Positions 15,953 through 24,612 of a DNA stretch of 40,340 nt are shown piece after piece. Below the pieces are notes generated by a model. That model saw only the letters and a list, made by a program, of their open reading frames with translations. It had not been told where the DNA came from and did no database searches. The DNA lies in contig CALMKO010000087.1 of the NCBI GenBank assembly GCA_937867415.1, positions 1 through 40,340 on the forward strand, in the 5' to 3' direction. How positions within the stretch are numbered: position 1 is the first letter of the stretch; each line of letters starts with the position of its first letter. Both the position numbers and the translations under genes were made by a program. This stretch comes from an uncultured Verrucomicrobiota bacterium (lineage in GTDB: Bacteria; Verrucomicrobiota; Verrucomicrobiia; Verrucomicrobiales; Akkermansiaceae).

Positions 15953-17550
15953 TGGATATCCCTGACATCGATCTCCTGATCACCCGCTTGCTTGAGGCAG
16001 ACGCGTCGCCGCAGGAGGTGGAGGCCCTGCGATCCGCATGTGCGGCGGATCCGGCGCTCGCTTTGCGCTTGGTTCGCGAGGTCGCCTTGCATCGGCTCAC
16101 AGGCGCGGTCATTGCCGGGACGGATGGTGATGCCCGCTTCGCGGCGGAAGTGGTGGCCCGCATCCAGTCTTCTCCGGCGGGTGAGGCGACTCCTGCTCCG
16201 ACTTCCATCCAGCGGGGTGTTGAAAAACGGGTCCGCCGGACGGTGTTTTTCTCCCGCGTGACCCGTCCGCTGGCGCTCGCTGCGCTGGTAGCCCTGGCGG
16301 TAGGGCTGCCGTTTTTGATGGCCTCGCGCGAGTCGGTGACCTTGACCCGGAGCGAGTCCGTGGTGTGGACGGGCGCGTCCGCCGAGATGGGTGACCTGTT
16401 GCAGGCGGGACGGGTGTTGGAGCTTTCCTCGGGCCTTGCTGAATTGAAGTTTCCTGATGGAGTATCGGTCTTGTTAGAGGGGCCGGCGAGGCTGCAAGTG
16501 ACCGGCTCTAAAAGTGCGCGGGTGGACTACGGGCGTCTCGTCGCGCGCGTGACCGAGGTACGCGGCAGGGGCTTTGTGGTCGACGGACCAAGCGGACGTG
16601 TGGTCGATCTCGGCACCGAGTTCGGCGTCAGTGTGGAGCGTTCGGGAGCTATGGAAGTGCACGTGCTTGAGGGGGCCGTCACTGCGGCATCCCATCAGCA
16701 AAAAGAGTCCGTGGTCACGCTTCAAAAGAACCAGGCGATGCGCCTCGGTTCCGGACCCTCGCAGCGCATCCCTGCGGACGGTGGCGTGTTCGTCACCAAT
16801 CTCCCTCCCGTCCCGGGGCGGGCGCCCGGATTCATCCGTTGGGGCTTTGAAGAGGAAAGCGGCGCGGCCCTGCGCAACAGCGGCACCGGACTTGCCGAGC
16901 CGGAAGCAGGGGCGAGCTTGTTATCGGCAGGCGGAGGGAATGATCTTGCCCGGCGGATTGATGGGAAAATCGGCAAGGCACTCGCATTCGACGGAATCTC
17001 GAATTTCGCGGAGAGCGGGTTCGAAGGGATCGCGGGGCAGGCACCGCGCACCGTCTCGTTGTGGGCCAGAATTCCCGAGGACCTCACCATCAATCAGAGT
17101 TACGCGATGATCGGGTGGGGGCGCGTCGAGGGCTTGGGAAGCGCCTGGCAGATCTCGGTGAACCCGCTGGCGGAGGATGGCCCGCTCGGTGCATTGCGGG
17201 TCGGAACCGGCAAGGCTGCCGTCGTGGGTTCCACGGATCTCCGCGACGGCAAATGGCATCACCTCACAGCCGTGATGTATGGTGGCTCGCCCAATACCGC
17301 CACCCATGTGCTGCTGTATGTGGACGGTGTGCTTGAATCCGCAACCCGGAAATCCGTCAGAAACATCGACACCCAGCCCTCGACGGTATCCCACGGAGTC
17401 TGGATGGGGCGCAATCTCTCGCGAATCAACTCAGAGCCGCCACAGTCCTTCTTTTTCCGCGGCGACCTCGATGAGGTGTATATCTTCTCCGCCGCACTCG
17501 ACCAGCCGATGATCCAGCAAGTCATGAACGGGCTGGCACCCGAGTCCTGA
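15952..17550 (+). CDS. Membrane FecR-domain protein with extracytoplasmic LamG domain (candidate anti-sigma / glycan sensor)
   Basis: The ATG at 15952 gives 532 residues. Residues 1-100 are a cytoplasmic segment with an acidic helical start (MDIPDIDLLITRLLEADASP), comparable in size to anti-sigma regions. A single transmembrane helix at ~105-124 (P-L-A-L-A-A-L-V-A-L-A-V-G-L) follows a positively charged stretch. The FecR domain is at ~150-245 (G-L-A-E-L-K-F-P-D-G-V, G-P-S-G-R-V-V-D-L-G-T-E-F-G-V, V-L-E-G-A-V). A LamG/concanavalin-like domain fills ~297-525 (G-K-A-L-A-F-D-G, G-K-W-H-H-L-T-A-V, F-F-R-G-D-L-D-E-V-Y-I-F). FecR proteins signal to sigma factors across the membrane. The lectin-like domain here could bind glycan directly and replace a TonB-linked partner; that is inference. 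It is coupled to the sigma gene, and the next gene begins 19 bases downstream. Confidence 0.9.
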   Translation: MDIPDIDLLITRLLEADASPQEVEALRSACAADPALALRLVREVALHRLTGAVIAGTDGDARFAAEVVARIQSSPAGEATPAPTSIQRGVEKRVRRTVFFSRVTRPLALAALVALAVGLPFLMASRESVTLTRSESVVWTGASAEMGDLLQAGRVLELSSGLAELKFPDGVSVLLEGPARLQVTGSKSARVDYGRLVARVTEVRGRGFVVDGPSGRVVDLGTEFGVSVERSGAMEVHVLEGAVTAASHQQKESVVTLQKNQAMRLGSGPSQRIPADGGVFVTNLPPVPGRAPGFIRWGFEEESGAALRNSGTGLAEPEAGASLLSAGGGNDLARRIDGKIGKALAFDGISNFAESGFEGIAGQAPRTVSLWARIPEDLTINQSYAMIGWGRVEGLGSAWQISVNPLAEDGPLGALRVGTGKAAVVGSTDLRDGKWHHLTAVMYGGSPNTATHVLLYVDGVLESATRKSVRNIDTQPSTVSHGVWMGRNLSRINSEPPQSFFFRGDLDEVYIFSAALDQPMIQQVMNGLAPES

Positions 17551-17569
17551 AATTTTTTTCGATCCTATT

Positions 17570-20017
17570 ATGAAACTGTTAGCAACCCTGTTCCTGTCCG
17601 CCCTGCCGCTTTTCGCCGCCGAACCTCCTTCATGGAGCGGCATCTATCCGCATCTCGCGTTTTTCAACGAAGAAGGTGAGTGCGGCACCGGTGCCGTCGT
17701 CCCGTGGGCGGATCGCCTGTGGGCCATCACCTACGGTCCTCACCTGCCGCATGGCTCGACGGACAAGCTCTACGAAATCACCCCGGATCTCAAGTTGGTC
17801 GTCCGCCCCGAGAGTGTCGGCGGCACGCCTGCGAACCGCATGATCCACCGTGAATCCGGCCAGTTGATCATCGGCCCGTATCTGATCGATGAGAAGCGGG
17901 AGGTGCGGGTGCTTCCGCCCAAGCTCATGCCCGGCCGCCTCACTGGCAATGCGCGCCATCTCAAGGATCCCGCCGGGAAAGTCTATTTCGCGACGATGGA
18001 GGAAGGCCTGTATGAGGTGGATGTGAAGACCCTCGAAGTCACCGGCCTGATCAAGGACGGGGGAGGGGACAAGGCCGGATTCACCGAGCAGAAGAACCCC
18101 GCCTCTGTCGGTTCGAAGCTTCCCGGCTATCATGGCAAGGGTCTCTACTCCGGCCAGGGGCGCGTGGTTTATGCGAACAATGGCGAGCGGAGCAAGGAGG
18201 CCGAGCGCGATCCACGGACCGCCAGCGGCGCGCTCGCCGAGTGGACGGGCAAGGGTGATTGGGAACTGGTGCGGCGCAATCAGTTCACCGAGGTCACCGG
18301 CCCGGGCGGTATTTCAGGAAGTGAAAACCCCGCCACCGATCCGATCTGGAGCGTGGGCTGGGATTCCCGCTCGTTGATCCTGATGATGCTCGACGGCGGA
18401 AAATGGCATGCTTACCGCCTGCCGAAGGCCAGCCATTGTTACGACGGAGCACACGGTTGGAATACCGAGTGGCCGCGCATTCGTGACATCGGCGAGAAGG
18501 ATCTGCTCATGACCATGCACGGGATGTTCTGGAGGTTTCCCAAAACCTTCAGCGCGAAAAACGCCGCCGGCATCCGGCCGCGCTCGACCTACCTCAAGGT
18601 CATCGGCGACTTCTGCAAATGGAACGACCGGCTTGTCTTCGGCTGCGACGACACCGCCAAGTCCGCCTTCCTCAATGAAAAAATCGGCGATGACTTCCTT
18701 GCCAGCCCCGGCCAGTCCCAGTCGAATCTCTGGTTCACCCCGCCCGCGATCCTGGATGTGTTAGGCCCTGCGCTCGGCCGCGGTGCGGTTTGGCTCCGTG
18801 AGGATGTGAAGGCTGGAACGCCCTCCGACGCCTTCCTCTTCGCCGGCTATCAAAGACGTGTTCTCCACCTCGCTCACAAGTCCGCACAAGCCGTGGAATT
18901 CACCCTTGAGACTGATGCCCGTGGCGATGGAAATTGGCAAACGCTGCGCAAGGTCAGCGTGCCCGCGACGGGATCCGCCATGGTGGAATTCCCGGCAGCC
19001 GACAAAGGGGAGTGGATCCGTGTCCGCTCTGTTAGGGATTGCCTCGCCGCCACCGCCGCATTTGTCTATTCCAATCCCGATACCCGGGAAACGGAGTCTG
19101 ATCCGATGTTCGCCGGCATCTCTGGGGTGGATTCCAAAAGCGAGGTATCCACCGGTTGGATGCGTGCCCGCGGCAATAACAAGCGCAGCTTACTTGTTTC
19201 CCTCGCTTCCGAGCCGGACCAGAAGCCATCCGGGAAAATCTGTTATGAGCTCGATGCGGAGATGAAACTGCGCCCGCTTGCCGATGCTCCCAACCCCGGT
19301 GAACTGAAACTCGGCACCAGCCTCAAGAATGGCACGCTCACCGTCGAGGAATCCGCCGTCATCTTCACCGACCGCACGGGTGCCAAGTGGCGCCTGCCGC
19401 GTGGATCCGCTGCGTTCGACAAGCTCACTGCCAACGGCATCATCCGCCTGCAGCGCGAAATCAGCACTGAGCGCTATCTCCTCAACTGCCACGGAACCTT
19501 CTACGAACTTCCCACCGAGAACGCTGGCGGACTCGCCAAGATCCGGCCGATTTCCAGCCACGGGCGCCTCATCGGCGACTTCGCTTCCTATCGTGGATTG
19601 CTCGTCATCACCGGCATCGAAGCTGCCGCGAAGTCCCCGCACATCATCCGCTCGGATGACGGCAAGGCCGCTGTCTGGGCCGGCGCCATCGATGATCTCT
19701 GGAAGCTCGGCAAGCCCACCGGCACCGGCGGACCGTGGTTGAAGAGCGCCGTCAAAGCCGGCACTCCGTCCGACCCCTATCTCTTCACAGGCTACGACAA
19801 GAAATCCCTGTCACTCACTCACGAAGGCAAGGATGCGGTCTCATTCAAGGTCGAACTGGATGTCACGGGTGAAGGCGACTGGGTGCTCTATCAGGATCTG
19901 AAGGTGAAACCCGGCGAGACCCTGAACCACGAAATCCCGGATACCTGCCAAGCCTACTGGGTCAGAATCACGCCCTCCGCAGATACCACGGCCAGCGCCC
20001 GCTTCGACTATCGATGA
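17570..20017 (+). CDS. Secreted protein of unknown function with a large internal duplication
   Basis: An 815-residue protein with a clear signal peptide (MKLLATLFLSALPLFAAEPP). The first ~300 residues look propeller-like (D-R-L-W-A-I-T-Y-G-P-H, K-L-Y-E-I-T-P-D-L, K-V-Y-F-A-T-M-E-E-G-L-Y-E-V-D). A module of ~190 residues is then present twice, around 280-505 and 600-815. Paired landmarks are HGMFWRFP with HGTFYELP, R-S-T-Y-L-K-V-I-G-D-F with S-H-G-R-L-I-G-D-F, and D-V-K-A-G-T-P-S-D-A-F-L-F-A-G-Y with A-V-K-A-G-T-P-S-D-P-Y-L-F-T-G-Y. Each copy ends in a beta-sandwich. I do not recognise a catalytic motif. It sits between the FecR-LamG gene (19-base gap) and the esterase gene, with which it overlaps by four bases (ATGA, 20014-20017). 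A carbohydrate-binding or glycan-processing role is inferred from context. Confidence 0.88.
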   Translation: MKLLATLFLSALPLFAAEPPSWSGIYPHLAFFNEEGECGTGAVVPWADRLWAITYGPHLPHGSTDKLYEITPDLKLVVRPESVGGTPANRMIHRESGQLIIGPYLIDEKREVRVLPPKLMPGRLTGNARHLKDPAGKVYFATMEEGLYEVDVKTLEVTGLIKDGGGDKAGFTEQKNPASVGSKLPGYHGKGLYSGQGRVVYANNGERSKEAERDPRTASGALAEWTGKGDWELVRRNQFTEVTGPGGISGSENPATDPIWSVGWDSRSLILMMLDGGKWHAYRLPKASHCYDGAHGWNTEWPRIRDIGEKDLLMTMHGMFWRFPKTFSAKNAAGIRPRSTYLKVIGDFCKWNDRLVFGCDDTAKSAFLNEKIGDDFLASPGQSQSNLWFTPPAILDVLGPALGRGAVWLREDVKAGTPSDAFLFAGYQRRVLHLAHKSAQAVEFTLETDARGDGNWQTLRKVSVPATGSAMVEFPAADKGEWIRVRSVRDCLAATAAFVYSNPDTRETESDPMFAGISGVDSKSEVSTGWMRARGNNKRSLLVSLASEPDQKPSGKICYELDAEMKLRPLADAPNPGELKLGTSLKNGTLTVEESAVIFTDRTGAKWRLPRGSAAFDKLTANGIIRLQREISTERYLLNCHGTFYELPTENAGGLAKIRPISSHGRLIGDFASYRGLLVITGIEAAAKSPHIIRSDDGKAAVWAGAIDDLWKLGKPTGTGGPWLKSAVKAGTPSDPYLFTGYDKKSLSLTHEGKDAVSFKVELDVTGEGDWVLYQDLKVKPGETLNHEIPDTCQAYWVRITPSADTTASARFDYR

Positions 20018-21453
20018 AATGGTTGCTCCTGTTTCTCGGGCTTCTTGCACCGCTTCACGCGGGCCAGAAGATCTACCGGATCATGCCGGTGGGCGACTCG
20101 ATCACCGAGGGCGGGAGCTCTTTTTCAAACTGGCGCTACCCGCTCTGGGAGAGACTCTACACGGCGGGGTATTTGGTTAGATTTGTCGGTTCGCGCAGCA
20201 CTCCGTCGCGCATGGGTGACCTGGCGCACGAGGGATATGGCGGGAAGAATTCGACCTTCCTCGCCGCCACCGTGCCGGCCAACTTCAAGAAGCACCCGGC
20301 GGACATCGTCCTGCTTCACGCCGGGCACAACCAGTTCGCCGATCAGAAACCCGTTCCTCAGATCCTCAAGGACACCGAGTCGCTGATCCGGGATTTCCGC
20401 AAGGTGAATCCGCAAGTCACGGTGCTTCTCGCCCAGCCGATCCCGAGCGGCAAGCTGCCGAAGTATTCGTATCTGCCAGAGCTTGGCCGTGAGCTCGGGC
20501 TGCTCGCCAGGCACCTCGACCAGCCAGCTTCCCGAATCATCATCGTCCCCCAGGCCGCTGGCTTTGATCCGGTCAAGGATACCGTGGCCGATCTCGTGCA
20601 CCCGAATGCCACGGGTGCGGCGAAGATGACGCGCCGCTGGTTCGACGCGCTGGTCACGGTCATGGAAAAACCTCCCGCCGTCTATCAGCCGGAACTACTT
20701 CCTTACAAATCGCCTGCCAAGGGAGATCTCACGTTGCATGTCTTCCGCCCGGCCGGGGCGGCGACCCCCGCGCGTCCGGCCATCGTCTTCTTCTTCGGCG
20801 GTGGATGGCAGCGGGGCACGCCGCTCCAGTTCTATCCGGAATGTCGCGCGCTGGCGGCCAGGGGAATGGTCGCCATCAGCGCGGACTACCGCACGGCGTT
20901 CAGCCATGGCACCAGCGCCTTTGAAGCTGTGGCCGACGGGAAATCCGCCATCCGCTGGGTCCGTGCGCACTCCAGCGAGCTCGGGATTGATCCCCACCGC
21001 ATCGCCGCCGCTGGAGCTTCGGCCGGCGGTCAAGTGGCGGCGGCGGCAGGCATCATCACCGGTCTGGATGACGCCACCGAGGATCGAACGGTCTCCTCGC
21101 GGCCGGACGCGCTGGCGCTCTGGTATCCGGTCATCGACAATGGTCCGCTGGGTTATGGTGATGCCGCGGTGAAGGGGCGCTATCAGGAGATTTCGCCGCT
21201 GCACAACGTCTCCGCGCAATCCCCGCCGACCCTCTTTTTCCTGGGGACCAAGGACCCCTTGGTGCCGGTGGCGACCGCGCGGGAATTCGAGTCCCGGATG
21301 AAAAACGCCGGCGTGCGTTGCGAGGTGAAACTCATCGAAGGTGGTGGCCACCCCGTCTATGCGTATCAAGACGGCCCCTCGACCTTGCGGGATGACATGC
21401 TGAACGACTGCGTGATCTTCCTGCGCGCAGGAGGACTGCTTCCACCGGATTGA
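20014..21453 (+). CDS. Secreted two-domain esterase: SGNH/GDSL hydrolase fused to an alpha/beta hydrolase
   Basis: A 479-residue exported protein (signal peptide MKWLLLFLGLLAPLHAG). The SGNH domain covers ~18-220: block I G-D-S-I-T with Ser29, block III G-H-N with Asn106, and block V D-L-V-H with Asp193 and His196. From ~235 a second hydrolase follows: F-F-F-G-G-G-W in the oxyanion position (the usual H-G-G-G has Phe for His), nucleophile elbow G-A-S-A-G-G with Ser336, then G-T-K-D-P-L-V-P with Asp414 and G-G-G-H-P-V-Y with His446. Both active sites look complete, so the protein could remove two different ester groups (for example acetyl groups) from a polysaccharide. Bacterial acetylxylan-esterase-like proteins use both folds, usually in separate proteins. 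It is last in the sigma-factor cassette and coupled to the preceding gene. Confidence 0.92.
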   Translation: MKWLLLFLGLLAPLHAGQKIYRIMPVGDSITEGGSSFSNWRYPLWERLYTAGYLVRFVGSRSTPSRMGDLAHEGYGGKNSTFLAATVPANFKKHPADIVLLHAGHNQFADQKPVPQILKDTESLIRDFRKVNPQVTVLLAQPIPSGKLPKYSYLPELGRELGLLARHLDQPASRIIIVPQAAGFDPVKDTVADLVHPNATGAAKMTRRWFDALVTVMEKPPAVYQPELLPYKSPAKGDLTLHVFRPAGAATPARPAIVFFFGGGWQRGTPLQFYPECRALAARGMVAISADYRTAFSHGTSAFEAVADGKSAIRWVRAHSSELGIDPHRIAAAGASAGGQVAAAAGIITGLDDATEDRTVSSRPDALALWYPVIDNGPLGYGDAAVKGRYQEISPLHNVSAQSPPTLFFLGTKDPLVPVATAREFESRMKNAGVRCEVKLIEGGGHPVYAYQDGPSTLRDDMLNDCVIFLRAGGLLPPD

Positions 21454-21589
21454 CGGCTGGGGAGGAGGCTTGGACGGCCGGGGTGAGGAGCTGTGATGTG
21501 GCGTTTCAGAGGTGATGGGTCGGCTTGGGAACATTCGAGCCATCAAGTCTGGACAAGAAAGAGGGGGATCTTCAGGGTTTTGGGACGTC

Positions 21590-22699
21590 ATGCGAATCTC
21601 AGACCGCTACATTGGCAAACAAGTGCTCTCCGGCACCTTGTATGCCGTGCTTGTGCTGGGCTTGGTGCTGGTGCTGGGGAATCTTTTCAAGCAGATCAAG
21701 CCTTTGCTGGTGGACCAGAGGGCTCCCTTGGAGTTGGTGATCCGGTTTTCGATCAATGTTTTGCCGGTTTCCTTGTTGTATACCATACCGTGGGGATTTC
21801 TGACGGCGGTGTTGTTGGTGTTCGGGCGTTTGTCGGCGGGGCATGAGATTACGAGTTTCCGGGTCGCGGGCTTGAGTCTGGTGCGTTTGGCAGCTCCGGT
21901 GTTTGTCATTGGCCTGATTTTGTCGGTGCTGAGTTTCTGGTTGAACACGACGGTCGTTCCGAACTCCAAGGCGACGGTGAAGCAGTTGATTTACGAGCAA
22001 GCCAAGCGCGATCCGAAGTCCTTGCTGAAGCCGGGTGTCGTGCAAGGGGACTTCAAGGGTGACGGGGACAGCGTGCAGCGGCTCTTGATCGAGGCGCGGG
22101 ATGGGGACTGGGTGGAAGGCTTTCATTTCTACATTTTGCCGAACAGCCGTGAGGTCCGTGGGGCGATGACTTATATCCATGCGGCTAGGGCGGCGCTGGC
22201 GGTGGATGCGGAAAAGAGCCAGCTGCGGGTGAAGTTGGAAGACGCCTACTTCGAGTCCCGAAATGCCAAGGGCGAGGTGGAGATGGCCTTCGCGGGAGAG
22301 GCGGAGCCCTTGGTCATTGATTTGAAAAACCCACGGGACCGGAAGCCCAAAGCGAGCTGGATGTCCAACAAGCAAATCCGGCAGAAGATCGCGGAGAATC
22401 CGGACATGAAGCCGGAAGACATGCTAAAGATGCGGTCAGAGATCATGGGGCGTTATTCATTCTCGCTGGCTTGTTTGTCGTTTGCCTTTGTGGCGGTGCC
22501 GCTTGGTTTGCAGTCCAGCCGGCGTGATACGTCGCGGGGCTTGATCATGAGTCTGCTGATCGGAGCGGGTTACTTTTTGGTCACGACCTTGGCAGATCAG
22601 GTGAAGTCGGAGTCTGCCGCCACCGCGATCCTCTGGGCTCCGAATGTGGCTTGTGTTTTGATCGGGATCTTTCTTTTCCGGCGGGCGCGTTTCCGCTAG
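21590..22699 (+). CDS. LptF/LptG-family permease (lipopolysaccharide transport)
   Basis: I start this 369-residue membrane protein at the ATG at 21590 (M-R-I-S-D-R-Y-I-G-K-Q-V), where family similarity begins; 26 further in-frame residues upstream are unlike the family. Three N-terminal transmembrane helices (~10-115), a periplasmic beta-jellyroll (~140-260) and three C-terminal helices (~285-365) match the LptF/LptG layout. Recognisable pieces are I-P-W-G-F-L-T-A-V-L-L-V-F-G-R-L-S in TM2-3 and P-L-G-L-Q-S-S-R-R in the final region. LptF and LptG pair with LptB to extract LPS from the inner membrane and pass it to LptC/A. Only one of the two paralogues is here; a partner must lie elsewhere. 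The SulP gene follows after 14 bases. Confidence 0.88.
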   Translation: MRISDRYIGKQVLSGTLYAVLVLGLVLVLGNLFKQIKPLLVDQRAPLELVIRFSINVLPVSLLYTIPWGFLTAVLLVFGRLSAGHEITSFRVAGLSLVRLAAPVFVIGLILSVLSFWLNTTVVPNSKATVKQLIYEQAKRDPKSLLKPGVVQGDFKGDGDSVQRLLIEARDGDWVEGFHFYILPNSREVRGAMTYIHAARAALAVDAEKSQLRVKLEDAYFESRNAKGEVEMAFAGEAEPLVIDLKNPRDRKPKASWMSNKQIRQKIAENPDMKPEDMLKMRSEIMGRYSFSLACLSFAFVAVPLGLQSSRRDTSRGLIMSLLIGAGYFLVTTLADQVKSESAATAILWAPNVACVLIGIFLFRRARFR

Positions 22700-22713
22700 C
22701 CTCTGGGTGTGCC

Positions 22714-24603
22714 ATGAGTATTTCACGCAGTTTTTCCAAGGCGTCCCGCAAAGTCCGGGGTTTCTTTGCTGCGGAGCGGGTGGTGTTCGTGCCCTTTGTC
22801 AGGGACCTGAAGCGGTATCGTTGGGATCAATTCCGACATGACGCGCGGGCGGCGGCGAATGTCACGGTGCTGGCGATCGCGCAGGGGATTGCCTTTGCCG
22901 CGATTGCGGGACTGCCGGTGGTGTATGGAATCATCAGCACAGGTGTGGCGGCCTTCGTCGCACCTTTGTTCGCGGGGTCACGTCACACGATCCTCGGTCC
23001 GACGAATGCCACGGCGCTGATGGTTTTCAGCTTTTTCTCGGTGAATCCTGCGTTGGCGGGACGCTGGGGTGAGATTATTCCTTTGTTGGTGATGATGGTG
23101 GGGATCATCGCGACGGTGGGAGCTTTGTTGCGGGTGGCGGATCTTTTGCAATACGTGTCGCGCAGCGTTCTCGTGGGCTATATTTCGGGAGCGGCGGTGC
23201 TGATCATCGCCAATCAACTGACGCCTTTTCTGGGCTTGGAATCCCAGATCAGCCCGGGGACTTCGGCGACTTTTGCCGGGCTGGTATGGGGCCTTGCCGT
23301 GGCGCTGCCGCAGACGGAGTGGGTTTCAGTATGGATCGGCGTGACGACTTTGCTGGTTTTTGCCGGCTTCCGCCGCTGGCGTCCCGCATGGCCTGCGTTT
23401 GCGCTGACCTTGGTGATCGCCTCGATGAGTTTCGGGTCTTTGATTCATGCGGGTGTGGGGCCATTCAAGGGGGCTGCGACGTTTGTGACCTTCGGGATCG
23501 ATGATTTGATGTTGAAAATGCCGCAATTGTTTCGAGCCGGGATATTCAGCGACATCTCGGGTTTGTTGAGCATCGCCTTTGCGATTGCGTTCCTGGCCTC
23601 CTTGGAAAACACGCTGATGGCCAAGACGCTGGCATCCAAGACGGGGGATCGGCCGGATGTGAATCAGGACATGCTCGCGGTGGGGATGGCCAATCTTGCC
23701 AGTGCGGTAGCCGGTGGGATGCCAGCCTCGGGTTCCCTGACGCGGTCGATGCTCAATCACGAATCCGGGGCGAAGACCCGTTTTGCCTCGCTGATTTCGG
23801 GCGTTTATACGATGACCTTCGCGGTCATCATTGCGGCATCCGTGGGCTGGGGTTTGCCGTTGATCGACTTCGTCCCCAAGGCGGCGCTGGCGGCGCTGGT
23901 CATCGCCCTGTCATTTTCCTTGTTCAATCTGAGGCACATTCAGATCTGCCTGCGCTCGACATCGGACGATGCCGCGGTGCTGGTGATCACGATGATTGCG
24001 ACGCTGCTGGCTCCTCTGCACGTTGCCATATTCATCGGAGTAGCGATTTCGATCACGCTCTTTCTGCGCAAGGCGAGTCGGCCGTTTTTGGTGGAGTATG
24101 AGTTCAGCGAGGCGGGTGAGTTGCGGGAGATGGGTGAAAAGAGGCAGCGGCCGATCCCGGCGATTTCAATCGTCCATGTGGAAGGGGATTTGTTCTTTGG
24201 TGCGGCGGAGCTTTTCAGGACCCAGATCCAGCGGACGGTCTCAGATCCTGCGATCCAGGTGATCATCCTCCGGTTGAAGAATGCCCGTCATCTGGATGCC
24301 ACGAGTGTGATGGCCTTGGAGGATTTGATAATTTTCATGAGGCAAAAAGGTCTTCATCTCATCGTCTCCGGTGCCACGCGTGAGGTGTATCGGGTATTCA
24401 AGAAATCGGGGATCCTGGCGACCTTGCAAGAGGGGTGCGACCGGGGGGCGGGCGAGAGTAACATCTTCCTGACGAGCGCGCGGAATCCGAATCTGTCGAC
24501 GCGGGCGGCACTCAAGCGTGCCCAGCAGCTCCTCGGCACGGAGAAGGCGGAAATCCGGATTTTTTATGATCCCAGTCACCAAGCGGGTGCTGCCGGGTCA
24601 TGA
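22714..24603 (+). CDS. SulP-family inorganic anion transporter with STAS domain
   Basis: A 629-residue inner-membrane transporter. The N-terminal segment contains the SulP entry region (Y-R-W-D-Q-F-R-H-D, then A-N-V-T-V-L-A-I-A-Q-G-I-A-F-A-A-I-A-G-L-P), followed by L-F-A-G-S-R-H-T-I-L-G-P-T-N-A-T-A, the conserved substrate loop. About ten to fourteen helices run to ~455. M-P-A-S-G-S-L-T-R-S near 345 is the second conserved substrate-side motif. The cytoplasmic STAS domain is at ~490-600 (I-S-I-V-H-V-E-G-D-L-F-F-G-A, then N-A-R-H-L-D-A-T-S-V-M-A-L-E-D-L). Members carry sulfate, bicarbonate, or dicarboxylates; the substrate here is open. The ATG at 22714 follows the permease stop by 14 bases and has no Shine-Dalgarno. 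The gene is convergent with an unknown gene, with nine bases between stops. Confidence 0.92.
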   Translation: MSISRSFSKASRKVRGFFAAERVVFVPFVRDLKRYRWDQFRHDARAAANVTVLAIAQGIAFAAIAGLPVVYGIISTGVAAFVAPLFAGSRHTILGPTNATALMVFSFFSVNPALAGRWGEIIPLLVMMVGIIATVGALLRVADLLQYVSRSVLVGYISGAAVLIIANQLTPFLGLESQISPGTSATFAGLVWGLAVALPQTEWVSVWIGVTTLLVFAGFRRWRPAWPAFALTLVIASMSFGSLIHAGVGPFKGAATFVTFGIDDLMLKMPQLFRAGIFSDISGLLSIAFAIAFLASLENTLMAKTLASKTGDRPDVNQDMLAVGMANLASAVAGGMPASGSLTRSMLNHESGAKTRFASLISGVYTMTFAVIIAASVGWGLPLIDFVPKAALAALVIALSFSLFNLRHIQICLRSTSDDAAVLVITMIATLLAPLHVAIFIGVAISITLFLRKASRPFLVEYEFSEAGELREMGEKRQRPIPAISIVHVEGDLFFGAAELFRTQIQRTVSDPAIQVIILRLKNARHLDATSVMALEDLIIFMRQKGLHLIVSGATREVYRVFKKSGILATLQEGCDRGAGESNIFLTSARNPNLSTRAALKRAQQLLGTEKAEIRIFYDPSHQAGAAGS

Positions 24604-24612
24604 GTGGATTCC

